This document shows positions 1 to 9,904 of a stretch of DNA of 13,533 nt, piece by piece. The notes below the pieces were generated by a model. That model searched no databases and was not told where the DNA came from. It saw nothing but the letters and a program-made list of their open reading frames with translations. Location: positions 15,347-28,879 of the forward strand of contig DHIZ01000106.1 of the NCBI GenBank assembly GCA_002404055.1. The letters are read 5' to 3'. The stretch comes from Chloroflexi bacterium UBA4733 (GTDB taxonomy: Bacteria > Chloroflexota > UBA4733). The first letter of the stretch is position 1, and every line of letters begins with the position of its first letter. A program made the position numbers and the translations under genes.

Positions 1-904
1 CGAAGCGGGCGTTGAACTCCAGCAGCCGTGGCCCGTTGGCCGTCAACATCACATTGGCGAAGAGCGCGCCCCGGAACGGCGTCCCGGCGGCTCGCAAGGC
101 GTCCAGCACCGGTGTGAAAAAGGCCGTCCGGATGGTAGTCGGCGAAGGATCACCGACGCGCCAAGCCGGGGCAACGGCCCCCATGCCACCGGTGTTCGGG
201 CCCTGGTCGCCATCGTAGGCCCGCTTGTGATCCTGTGCCGGCAGCATCAGCATGGCCCGCGTGCCGTCGCAAAGGGCGATATAGGAGCGTTCCTCCCCGT
301 GTAGGAACTCCTCCACCACGACCGATTGCCCCGCCGTGCCATATTTTCCGGCGACCAGCATATTCGCCAGCGCCGCTTCTGCCTCGGCCAGCGTCTCGGC
401 GATGACTACCCCTTTGCCCCGAAACAAACCGTCGGCCTTGATCACGACGGGCAGTTGCCCCAGTTGCCGAACGTAGTCCAACGCGGTCTGATACTCCGCA
501 GCGGAGAAGCTCGCCGTCTGCGGTCCGGGCAAGCCGAGCTGGGTCATCAAGCTGCGCGCGTAGGCCTTGCTGCTCTCCAGCCGCGCGGCAGCCTGCGTCG
601 GCCCGAAGGTGAGGATGCCGCGGTCGGTCAAAGCGTCGACTAGCCCTGCCGCCAGCGGGTCTTCGGGGCCCACGACGACGAAGTCGACCCGTTGCTCGAC
701 GGCCAGCGCGACGATGCCGGCGACATCATCGGCTGGGATCGCGAAGCAGGTGGCATGTTCGGCAATGCCGGGATTGCCAGGCGCCGCCAACAGCGACCCG
801 AGCAGAGGCGACTGCGCCAGCTTCCAGGCCAGGGCGTGCTCGCGGCCACCATCACCGACCAGCAAAACCCGCAAGCCGGGCCGAAGATCTGAAGCGTGCT
901 GCAT
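1..904 (-). CDS. purD: Phosphoribosylamine-glycine ligase (GAR synthetase), N-terminal part, cut by window edge
   Basis: This enzyme joins 5-phosphoribosylamine and glycine using ATP, the second step of de novo purine synthesis, in the cytoplasm. Read on the minus strand, about 301 codons are open without interruption. The N-terminal nucleotide-fold signature VLLVGDGGREHALAWKLA is followed by DFVVVGPEDPLAAGL, the ATP-grasp stretch LPVVIKADGLFRGKGVVIA, the VVVEEFLHGEERSYIALCDG region, DHKRAYDGDQGPNTGGMGA, and finally LLEFNARF at the window edge. All are standard PurD blocks in the usual order. A full PurD is about 420 residues, so the C-terminal quarter lies outside. The ATG at 904 gives roughly ten residues more than usual. 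A TTG at 874 would start exactly where most PurD proteins begin (MRVLLVG), but I see no good ribosome site for either. It is divergent from the dehydrogenase at 1095. Family assignment is very sure; the start is not. Confidence 0.95.
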   Translation of the reverse strand, partial: MQHASDLRPGLRVLLVGDGGREHALAWKLAQSPLLGSLLAAPGNPGIAEHATCFAIPADDVAGIVALAVEQRVDFVVVGPEDPLAAGLVDALTDRGILTFGPTQAAARLESSKAYARSLMTQLGLPGPQTASFSAAEYQTALDYVRQLGQLPVVIKADGLFRGKGVVIAETLAEAEAALANMLVAGKYGTAGQSVVVEEFLHGEERSYIALCDGTRAMLMLPAQDHKRAYDGDQGPNTGGMGAVAPAWRVGDPSPTTIRTAFFTPVLDALRAAGTPFRGALFANVMLTANGPRLLEFNARF

Positions 905-911
905 TAGCAAT

Positions 912-917
912 AGTATA
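912..917 (-). promoter_or_regulatory. Probable -10 box (TATACT) for purD
   Basis: On the minus strand TATACT lies seven bases before the ATG at 904. Transcription would then begin at or next to the start codon, giving a leaderless mRNA; if the TTG at 874 is used the leader would be about 30 bases. No convincing -35 box is seen: the expected place is a G/C run. The same hexamer precedes three other genes in the window, which supports it as the local -10 form. Confidence 0.5.
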
Positions 918-927
918 CCGGGGGCCG

Positions 928-1044
928 GGGGTCGGGGGCCAGCAGGCAGTGAAGGCGACCGGGCAGCATCTGTGCCTGCCAGACGAGCATGGTTCTTCAG
1001 AGCGACGATCCGCCGCCAACTCCCGGCCCCTGGCCCCCGACCCC
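928..1044. repeat. Inverted 15-base GC-rich repeat in the purD/dehydrogenase intergenic region
   Basis: CTGGCCCCCGACCCC occurs at 1030-1044 on the plus strand and, as its exact reverse complement, at 928-942. Each copy lies just upstream of a TATACT box facing away from the other: 2 bases before the one at 1047 and 10 bases before the one at 917. The pair could be binding sites for a shared regulator of the divergent genes. It could also be a low-complexity G/C element that was copied; unequal spacing to the boxes favours the second reading. Confidence 0.45.
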
Positions 1045-1046
1045 GC

Positions 1047-1052
1047 TATACT
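1047..1052 (+). promoter_or_regulatory. Probable -10 box (TATACT) for the SDR gene
   Basis: TATACT lies 42 bases before the GTG start at 1095. Transcription would start near 1059 and leave a leader of about 35 bases that carries the GAGGGAGAAAGGG ribosome site (1075-1087). No -35 match is visible in the G/C-rich sequence upstream. Confidence 0.45.
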
Positions 1053-1094
1053 GCAAAGCGTCGGCAAGTCCGACGAGGGAGAAAGGGACCGACC

Positions 1095-1862
1095 GTGCGC
1101 TTGGAGAACAAAGTGGCCATCATCACCGGAGCTGGAACCGGCATCGGCAGGGCCATAGCCATCCGCTTCGCCCAGGAGGGAGCCGCGGTCGTCATCGACT
1201 ACGTCGGCACGCCGGATAACGCAGCGCAGGTCGTCCGGCAGATTGTGGCAGCGGGCGGCAAGGCCCTGGCGGTGGAAGCCGACGTCAGCCAGCCGGACAA
1301 GGTCCAGAGCCTGATCGACCAGGCGGTACAGAAGTTCGGGCGTCTGGATATTCTGGTCAACAACGCTGGCGTCGAGACCAAGATTCCCTTCCTGGAGATC
1401 CCGCTGGAGGTCTGGTCCCGGACGATCGCCATCGACCTCACCGGACCCTTCCTGTGCGCGCAAGCTGCGGCGAGGCGCATGGTAAGCCAGGGCGGCAGCG
1501 GCCGCATCATCAACATCTCCTCCGTCCACGAGGACATGCCGATGCCCACGAACTCCGCCTACTGCGCGGCGAAGGGTGGCCTGCGCATGCTCATGCGCAC
1601 GATCTGTGTCGAGCTCGGTCCGCACGGCATCACCGTCAACAACATTGGCCCCGGCGCCATCGACACGCCAATGGATGCGCCCCTCAAGGCCCACCCGGAA
1701 CTGATGCAGCAACTGCTGGCCGAAATCCCCGTCGGTCGCATGGGCCAGCCGGAAGAGATCGCCGGCCTGGCCACCTACCTCGCCAGCGACGAAGCCGGCT
1801 ACGTCACCGGCAGCACCTACTTCATCGACGGCGGCATGCTGCGGCAGTCGGGGAGCTTATAG
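1095..1862 (+). CDS. Short-chain dehydrogenase/reductase (classical SDR, glucose 1-dehydrogenase-like)
   Basis: This is an NAD(P)-dependent oxidoreductase of the classical SDR family, 255 residues, the normal length. Visible motifs: the cofactor-binding TGAGTGIG (residues 11-18); D35 at the end of the second strand, which usually favours NAD(H); DV at 63-64; the NNAG motif at 89-92; catalytic Ser143, Tyr156 and Lys160 in the YxxxK spacing; PGAIDTPM after the active site; and a C-terminal TGSTYFIDGGM typical of glucose 1-dehydrogenase-like members. The structural Asn of the catalytic tetrad is replaced by Asp114 (IDLTGPF), a known but less common variant. The GTG at 1095 is chosen because the fold starts there (MRLENKVAIITG) and a purine-rich ribosome site lies about seven bases upstream; the open frame extends further left without SDR homology. 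The substrate cannot be told. It appears to be a chromosomal gene flanking the defence island. Confidence 0.93.
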   Translation: MRLENKVAIITGAGTGIGRAIAIRFAQEGAAVVIDYVGTPDNAAQVVRQIVAAGGKALAVEADVSQPDKVQSLIDQAVQKFGRLDILVNNAGVETKIPFLEIPLEVWSRTIAIDLTGPFLCAQAAARRMVSQGGSGRIINISSVHEDMPMPTNSAYCAAKGGLRMLMRTICVELGPHGITVNNIGPGAIDTPMDAPLKAHPELMQQLLAEIPVGRMGQPEEIAGLATYLASDEAGYVTGSTYFIDGGMLRQSGSL

Positions 1863-1876
1863 CATATTGCTATACT
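1858..1876 (+). promoter_or_regulatory. Extended -10 promoter with overlapping palindrome before the helicase gene
   Basis: TGCTATACT (1868-1876) is an extended -10 box (TGn plus TATACT, hexamer 1871-1876). It lies about 87 bases before the helicase ATG and overlaps a perfect inverted repeat, TATAGC-5-GCTATA (1858-1874), which also covers the stop codon of the dehydrogenase. A repressor bound to such a palindrome would mask the promoter. No clear -35 box is seen, as expected for the extended type. This is the first AT-rich sequence to the left of the island and is probably its main promoter. Confidence 0.5.
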
Positions 1877-1963
1877 TCCACCCGAGCAACGCGACGACAT
1901 TATCGGCCTGAAAGCCGCCCCACGGATACGCCCACGTAGCTTTCCGAGCAGACGGAGTACCGC

Positions 1964-4735
<2,772 letters not shown>

Positions 4736-5586
4736 AGCCCTGGTGCCCCGGCACTTTGAAGCGGTGCGCCAGCGCAGCGAGGCCTTGATCGACAAGACGA
4801 AGGCAGCCGTCCACGAGCGCCTGACCAAGGAGATCGTCTACTGGGACCATCGCTCGGCCCAACTGGCCCGTCAGGAGCAGACCGGCAGGACAGCCTCCCT
4901 CAACTCCCTGCAGGCTCGGCGGCGCTGCGACGAGTTGGAAGCGCGCTTGCAGCAGCGGCTGGCCGAACTGGAGCAGGAGCGGCGGCTGGCCCCATTACCG
5001 CCCGTCGCCATTGGCGGCGCGCTGATCGTGCCGAACGGGCTGCTGGCGCGCCTGCTGGGCGAGGACCCGCGCCAGACGGACGCCACCGCTCGCCAGCGCC
5101 AGCGCATCGAGCAACTGGCGATGCAGGCGGTCATGACGGAGGAACGCCGGCTGGGCTACTTACCCCGCGACGTCAGCGACCTGAAGTGCGGCTACGATGT
5201 CGAGTCCCGTCTGGCGAACAGCGGCCGCCTGCGCTTCATTGAGGTGAAGGGCCGCACGGCCGACGCCGACACGGTGACGGTGACCAAGAACGAGATCCTG
5301 ACGGCGCTGAACAAGCCAGAGGACTGGTGGCTGGCAGTGGTGCTGGTGGATGGCGAGCAGGTGACGGCGCCGGCCTACGTCAGCCAGCCGTTTCAGCGCG
5401 AGCCGGACTTCGCGGCGACGAGCGTGAACTACGAGCTCGGCAAGCTCTTGTCGAAGACGATGTAGGCTCCCGGCGTCGGGCAGTAATGGTGCGTCGCCTC
5501 TCCAGTTGCAGCGACGGACGAGATGTCCTCTCTGGTACAGGCGACGTCGCAGTTGCGGCGCGTCAAGGAAGCCAGCCTCTGGCGTG

Positions 5587-5592
5587 TATCAT
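5587..5592 (+). promoter_or_regulatory. Weak candidate -10 box (TATCAT) before the AAA ATPase gene
   Basis: The 175 bases between helicase and ATPase hold no gene. TATCAT, preceded directly by TG, lies about 48 bases before the GTG at 5641. No -35 box is visible. It is the best promoter-like string in the gap, but it differs from the TATACT boxes elsewhere. Confidence 0.2.
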
Positions 5593-5640
5593 GCAGGTGT
5601 GTCGCAGCATCCCTCGTGCGATGCAGACAGGGAGACCACG

Positions 5641-7167
5641 GTGCTCACGAGATTGAAGGTCTCCGGCTTCAAGAACCTCGTCGATATCGACGTGGCCTTC
5701 GGGCCGTTCACCTGCATTGCCGGTCCCAATGGCGTCGGAAAGTCGAACCTGCTCGATGCTCTTCGTTTTCTCAGTTTGCTGGCCGATAGGACGCTGATCG
5801 ACGCGGCGTTGCATGTGCGGGGCGAGAGCGAGCGCCTGGAGGACGCCGAGAGCCTGTTCAACCAGGTGGGCGCCGGGCGTACAGACCGCATGACGTTCGA
5901 AGCGGAGATGCTCATCCCACTGGAAGGGTTGGACGACCTGGGTCAGTCGGCAAAGGCCAGCGCGACGTTCTTGCGGTATCGCCTTGATCTCGGCCTGCGG
6001 CACAAGGCGGAAGTCGCGGTCGGTCCGTTCGAGTTGCTGCGGGAAGAACTGGTGTCAGTCCCCCTGAAGGAAGCTACAGCGAGTCTGCGCTTCCCCGGGA
6101 TTGTGCCGAGATGGCGCACGTCCGTCCTGCGAGCCAAGGAGCGTTCCCGCGTCTTCATCGCGACGGCGGGTGCGGGGGCAAGCCGGGCGGTGGAACTGCA
6201 CCCGGAGGGGAACGTCAACGCGCCGCCCGTTAGCCGCATCGCCACGAACCTGCCGCGAACCGTCATCTCCGTCACCGATGCGACCACCAGCCCAACCGCG
6301 TTCCTTGCCCGAAGTGAGATGCGTTCCTGGCAAGTTCTCCACCTGGAACCGGCGGCGCTGCGGCGACCCGATGAGACAGCGCCGACGCGCGTTCTCGGCA
6401 CGGACGGGTCGCATCTCCCCACTGCCCTGTACCGCCTCGTCCAGTTCCAGACCAGGGACGCGCCGAACGAACATGGCCGGCGCGCTCTGGAGGCCCAGGT
6501 CTACGCTGAGGTTGCCAACCGTCTCGCGGCGCTCGTCGACGACATCCGCAGCGTGTCGGTCGTGCGTGACGAGGAGCGACGCCTGCTCACGCTCTACGTC
6601 ACTGATCGAACTGGCGCGTCCTTTCCCGCACGAGCGCTGTCGGACGGGAGTTTGCGCTTTCTCGCAATGGTGATCCTCAGTTTGGCTCCGGACGGCAATC
6701 GTGTCCTCTGCCTGGAGGAACCGGAAAACGGCATTGCCCCGGAGCGCATACCGGCCCTCCTCCGGCTCTTGCGCGCCACTGCAGTGGACACAACGCAGCG
6801 CGCAGACTCCGATAACCCGATGCGTCAGGTCATCGTCACGACCCATTCGCCTTCGGTCGTCGCCTTGACGCCGGACGATAGTCTGCTCATCGCTGAACGG
6901 CGATTCATGCTGACCGAAAACGGGCGCAGCCAGGGGGTGAGTTTCTGCGCCCTGCCGGGGACCTGGCGTCAGCACACCGGCAGCGAGGGGAGTACCGCTC
7001 CACTCGGATCGCTCATACCGTACCTGAGCGCTGCTGGAAGCCAACCCGACGACGAGGAGAACGGCGCCGGAGACCACGCTATTGGCCCAATCAAAACAGG
7101 CGCAGCGCGCGTCGTTGACCGAGAGGACGTGCGCCGGCTCAGGCTGGTAGCACTGAGCCGGGAGTGA
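5641..7167 (+). CDS. OLD-like AAA family ATPase (AAA_21/AAA_15, ABC-type head)
   Basis: This 508-residue ATPase has an ABC/SMC-like head, as in the OLD, Gabija GajA and PARIS AriA group. It opens with LKVSGFKNLVDIDVAFGPFT, typical of these proteins, then Walker A GPNGVGKSN (28-36). A long middle insertion follows. Next come the signature LSDGSLRF (about 333-340), Walker B LCLEEPENGI (about 356-365) with Glu359 and Glu360, and the H-loop TTHSP (400-404). The signature and Walker B must come together in a dimer for ATP hydrolysis. There is no TOPRIM domain on this chain; that function seems to sit in the next gene, whose start overlaps this stop by four bases. The GTG at 5641 is chosen because AGGGAG lies six bases upstream and the fold begins there; the open frame to the left has no homology. 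The role is probably an ATP-driven sensor or effector of phage defence (inference). Confidence 0.88.
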   Translation: MLTRLKVSGFKNLVDIDVAFGPFTCIAGPNGVGKSNLLDALRFLSLLADRTLIDAALHVRGESERLEDAESLFNQVGAGRTDRMTFEAEMLIPLEGLDDLGQSAKASATFLRYRLDLGLRHKAEVAVGPFELLREELVSVPLKEATASLRFPGIVPRWRTSVLRAKERSRVFIATAGAGASRAVELHPEGNVNAPPVSRIATNLPRTVISVTDATTSPTAFLARSEMRSWQVLHLEPAALRRPDETAPTRVLGTDGSHLPTALYRLVQFQTRDAPNEHGRRALEAQVYAEVANRLAALVDDIRSVSVVRDEERRLLTLYVTDRTGASFPARALSDGSLRFLAMVILSLAPDGNRVLCLEEPENGIAPERIPALLRLLRATAVDTTQRADSDNPMRQVIVTTHSPSVVALTPDDSLLIAERRFMLTENGRSQGVSFCALPGTWRQHTGSEGSTAPLGSLIPYLSAAGSQPDDEENGAGDHAIGPIKTGAARVVDREDVRRLRLVALSRE

Positions 7168-7820
7168 GGTCGCTCCGTTATACGCTCCTGACCGACGGCA
7201 GCTCTGACCGGGCGCTGGAGCAGATACTCACCTGGTTGCTGCTCCAACACGCTGTCGGCGCAGCAATCACGCCCAGCTGGGCCGACGACCGCAAGCCAGA
7301 GCAGCCACCAAAGGGCCTGTTTGCCCGGATTCAGTTTGCCCTCAATGCCTTCGACTGTGATCTCCTGTTTGTGCATCGAGATGCTGAAGGGGTGAGCCGT
7401 GCCGAGCGTGCCCAGGAGATACGCCGCGCGGTGGCCGAGGTAGCGCTCACACGCTCGTCGCTTCCCCCTCCCATCGTGTGCGTCGTGCCGGTCCGCATGA
7501 CAGAAGCCTGGCTCCTTTTCGACGAGGTAGCGATACGCACGGCGGCAGGCAACCCACTGGGCGACCAGCCCCTTGCCTTGCCGGCACGGCGCACGCTGGA
7601 GCGGCTTGCTGACCCAAAACGCAAACTCCATACCCTGCTGCAGCAGGCCAGGGGTAGACGTCGGACTCACGGTCGCCAATTCGATGTCGATGAGGCCGTT
7701 CAGCGCTTGGCGACACTTATCGATGACTTCGCGCCACTTCGCGCTTTGCCAGCTTTTGCGGCGCTGGAGCTGAACCTCGCGACCCTGATTCAAGAGCAAG
7801 GTTGGAATGCTGACTCTTGA
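7164..7820 (+). CDS. TOPRIM-like protein (DUF4276/OLD-nuclease-like), partner of the upstream ATPase
   Basis: This 218-residue protein starts with a GTG that overlaps the ATPase stop (GTGA), so the two are translationally coupled. The motifs fit a small TOPRIM domain. Strand 1 is YTLLTDGSSDRALE, where TOPRIM proteins usually have EG..D (here Asp11 instead of Glu, with Asp15). The second acidic motif is LLFVHRDAEG (Asp73, Glu75). Then comes PVRMTEAWLLFDE (Glu114), which resembles the HEfEaLLF-type segment of DUF4276 and OLD-type nucleases. The C-terminal 70 residues are helical and Arg-rich. OLD proteins carry ATPase and TOPRIM on one chain; here they are split, as in the AriA/AriB pair of PARIS. 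I infer a metal-dependent nuclease or RNase effector controlled by the ATPase. Specific family membership is not certain, and the first acidic residue is atypical. Confidence 0.72.
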   Translation: MRSLRYTLLTDGSSDRALEQILTWLLLQHAVGAAITPSWADDRKPEQPPKGLFARIQFALNAFDCDLLFVHRDAEGVSRAERAQEIRRAVAEVALTRSSLPPPIVCVVPVRMTEAWLLFDEVAIRTAAGNPLGDQPLALPARRTLERLADPKRKLHTLLQQARGRRRTHGRQFDVDEAVQRLATLIDDFAPLRALPAFAALELNLATLIQEQGWNADS

Positions 7821-7851
7821 TCCGGCGACAGTTCCAGGATAAGGGTCGACT

Positions 7852-8203
7852 TCACATAAACGAACACGCGTACGGATCGGGAATGACGATGGCGCGCTCT
7901 AAAACCGCGATGAAGCCCATATCGCGGAGCATCCGCTCAGGAGTGGTCTCAACATCCTCTCCCACGCGAGCAAGATGCAATAGCCAATGGCCGATGGCGA
8001 TCTGGAGCTCTTGTTGCCGCAGACAGCGCAGCGGCGAGAAAGGCAGCATAGGACGTGAGGTCGCGAAAGAGGCGAACGGCGTCTTCGCGCGACAAGTCCT
8101 CCTGGTTCTTCACTTCAACAACGACGATTGCCCGCATGTCGGCGTCGGCCACCAGGATATCGACCGGTGGAGCGCCGGCCCTCGCGACGTTGACGCTCAT
8201 CAT
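7852..8203 (-). pseudogene. PD-(D/E)XK nuclease-like protein, frameshifted, minus strand
   Basis: Read on the minus strand, a gene begins at ATG 8203 with a strong GGGAGGG ribosome site (8212-8218, about eight bases before it). The N-terminal part shows PPVDILVADADMRAIVVVEV followed by KN: Asp15, then Glu30 and Lys32, the active-site spacing of the PD-(D/E)XK nuclease fold, then LFRDLTSYAAFLA. Near 8017-8040 the sense jumps to the next frame (LRQQELQIAIGHWLLHLA ... VIPDPYACSFM, ending at 7852). The original frame runs into a nonsense tail and stops at 7949. Restored, the protein is about 116 residues. A short duplication around CTGTCTG in the minus strand may be the cause. It is convergent with the TOPRIM-like gene, 31 bases away. 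Similar small nuclease-fold proteins are common in Chloroflexota and Cyanobacteria, of unknown role. It is probably inactive unless the shift is a sequencing error. Confidence 0.7.
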
Positions 8204-8275
8204 GCACTATCCCTCCCGTTCCTCATCCTTGGCACGGGCGATACGGCCAACTGCCGCTGCCTGGCATCCACTCAT

Positions 8276-8281
8276 AGTATA
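8276..8281 (-). promoter_or_regulatory. Probable -10 box (TATACT) for the minus-strand nuclease gene
   Basis: TATACT on the minus strand lies 72 bases before the ATG at 8203. The leader would be about 65 bases and would carry the GGGAGGG ribosome site. The -35 position (about 8299-8304) falls inside the left arm of a 14-base-pair hairpin, so the two could interfere. Confidence 0.4.
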
Positions 8282-8296
8282 TGCCATCGTACGCAC

Positions 8297-8328
8297 AGCC
8301 CGCCCGGCGCTTGAGCGCCGGGCGGGCT
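8297..8328. repeat. Perfect 14-bp inverted repeat (hairpin), loop TTGA
   Basis: AGCCCGCCCGGCGC (8297-8310) and its exact complement (8315-8328) flank a TTGA loop. The stem is nearly all G/C and would be very stable in RNA. No run of T follows on either strand, so a normal intrinsic terminator is not supported. It could be a strong transcriptional barrier, an operator over the -35 region of the leftward promoter, or the trace of a small palindromic element. I see no second copy in this window. Confidence 0.6.
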
Positions 8329-8704
8329 GATCGCTGTGGGCGGCCTACAGGGGAAATACAGTAGGATGCCAAGGTAGCGGGCGGTCTCTCCCTGCATTTC
8401 TGCCCGCCGGACTGCCCCAATCGTGCGATGTTTCGCACTTTCTGCCGTCAGTTGGAATAATGGAAGGAGGGTACCCGTTCAGGGCCCCTGCATTCGGTGA
8501 GCGGGCCGAATAGCGCTCATGGTCAGCAGGGAATAACGCTGGAGTATCGGGGCAGTGGCTACAGAAAGCATCGCCATGAAGCCAGAGTAACGAGGGCGCG
8601 ACCCTATGACGTCTGAACGCCTGTACTATCATTGGCACGGGGTGCCGGGTCGCACCGGCTGGTGCCGCCTCATGCCGAGCATTGAAGGACCTGGAGCACA
8701 TGTG

Positions 8705-9856
8705 ATGTACGACGATAAAGTCGCGGTTTTCTTGAGCTGCTCCCACACGTTCAAGGAGAAAGTTGCGTACAGGTTTCGTGAGGTCCTGGAGGCGCCAGGA
8801 ATAGACATGATCGGCATCATTGTCGAGGACATTCCTAAACTTGGTGCTGCTTGGACGGCGGATGACAAGGTCGAAGGCTGGCTTGACGTATCGGATGCCT
8901 TCGTTGCTCTTATGACCCCGGACGATGTTCATCAAGACGGGACCGTGACAACTCGGCAGAATATCGTCGACGAAATGGCCAGAGCGCGATATAAAGGGAA
9001 CATCGGTGGCCGAGTGATGATTATTCGTGATGAGAGAGTGCAGATCCCTAGCAATATTGCACCTATTTGGTGTAGTCTGGACGTTGCCAATCCGAATAAA
9101 GCCATTTCAGATCTCCTGAAGCAGCTAAGGACATGGGGGTATACCATGAGTGATCATCTCGTCTTGGGAACGGCTAATGAGCCAGTCAGCCAACCTCCAT
9201 CCGTCTTGGCCGATGTCAAGCCAGGAGACGACTACGTGAAAACCAAGGTGAAGGTACTCCGCTGGATGGCTGATAATAGTAAGGAAAACCAGCATTCCGC
9301 GATCTTGCACCTTCTTCAAGAAATGGATAGCGAAGATTGGAATGTTAGCGCTGCAGCAAGTAGTATTGTTGAATACCTTGTCGAGGCAGATCCGACTCTT
9401 ATATCGCAGACAGAGCTTTATCGCCTGGCAACCAGCCGTAAGACAAGCATTCGTATGTCGGCAGCAGTAATTCTCTGGGGCTGGTCGATGAACATTCCAG
9501 GATATGTCCCTATTGATCTGCTTATGAGGCTGATTAGAAGCGACGAGGACTGGTATGTTTTTACCCCGGCCCGGAGCGCGATGAAGCAACTGGCGCTCTC
9601 CAGGGTAGACGCGATGGCAGTGATTCGCCAAATGGCGCTGGACGACGACCATTATGACCAGGAGTTTGCGCTAGACGCACTGGAGCAGATCTCGTCTGAA
9701 CGACCAGACTTAGTCCCTGCTGATGCGGTGGTCCACTTCACGTCTTCCGAGGATGAATCCATTATGGAACGCGCCAAGGCAATACTATATAAGCTTCCGC
9801 GCGAGAGGACAGGCGAGGATTGGCGGTTCAAATATGCGAAATTCTCGTCTTTCTGA
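8705..9856 (+). CDS. TIR-like domain protein with C-terminal HEAT-like repeats
   Basis: This 383-residue protein probably degrades NAD or a related nucleotide when activated (inference from the TIR family). Residues about 5-125 form a TIR-like domain: the first strand VAVFLSCSHTFKEKVAYRF, a loop ending SDAFVALMTPDD, then the TRQNIVDEMARA helix with R84, N86 and Glu90, followed by GNIGGRVMIIRDE. The R-x-N-x3-E motif matches the TIR-like group (predicted nucleotide-binding, Cap12/Pycsar-TIR type), where this Glu is catalytic. Residues about 175-370 are helix pairs of about 30-40 residues with HEAT-repeat character (SAAVILWGW, EFALDALEQI, ERAKAILYKL), a likely sensor scaffold. ATG 8705 has GGAG eight bases upstream; GTG 8702 is an alternative. 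GC is about 42-50% in sampled stretches, far below the neighbours, so it is likely acquired. It lies 48 bases before the methylase gene. Confidence 0.75.
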   Translation: MYDDKVAVFLSCSHTFKEKVAYRFREVLEAPGIDMIGIIVEDIPKLGAAWTADDKVEGWLDVSDAFVALMTPDDVHQDGTVTTRQNIVDEMARARYKGNIGGRVMIIRDERVQIPSNIAPIWCSLDVANPNKAISDLLKQLRTWGYTMSDHLVLGTANEPVSQPPSVLADVKPGDDYVKTKVKVLRWMADNSKENQHSAILHLLQEMDSEDWNVSAAASSIVEYLVEADPTLISQTELYRLATSRKTSIRMSAAVILWGWSMNIPGYVPIDLLMRLIRSDEDWYVFTPARSAMKQLALSRVDAMAVIRQMALDDDHYDQEFALDALEQISSERPDLVPADAVVHFTSSEDESIMERAKAILYKLPRERTGEDWRFKYAKFSSF

Positions 9857-9904
9857 TCCAATGGAAGAGGGACAACAAGCGGCAGGAGAGGCGGAGTACT
9901 CTAC

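Larger units (their letters stand above)
8204..8704. other. Non-coding stretch between the minus-strand nuclease gene and the TIR-like gene
   Basis: These 500 bases hold no supported coding region. Open frames on both strands lack ribosome sites and recognisable domains. The stretch contains a TATACT box facing left (8281-8276), a strong hairpin (8297-8328), and two smaller inverted repeats: GTGCGA-4-TCGCAC (8423-8438) and ATTCGG-8-CCGAAT (8492-8511). Composition falls towards the low GC of the TIR-like gene on the right. A weak TACTAT string at 8624-8629 may serve as a -10 box for that gene. Confidence 0.55.

Noticed and set aside
567..1094. Leftward extension of the dehydrogenase frame to 567
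   Set aside because: The extra residues have no homology, overlap purD on the other strand, and would place the SDR fold after an implausible leader; GTG 1095 has a ribosome site.
852..1712. 286-codon open frame on the minus strand opposite the dehydrogenase
   Set aside because: No recognisable motifs, no ribosome site, and it overlaps the well-supported SDR gene and the purD start region.
5466..5490. Possible terminator after the helicase (CCCG-GCGT-CGGG)
   Set aside because: The stem is only four base pairs and has no T run.
6055..7077. 340-codon open frame on the minus strand opposite the AAA ATPase
   Set aside because: The plus strand encodes Walker A, signature, Walker B and H-loop in order; the antisense frame has no motif.
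8345..8935. 196-codon open frame on the minus strand across the TIR-like gene start
   Set aside because: No ribosome site or domain; the overlapping plus-strand TIR-like frame has family motifs and a good start.
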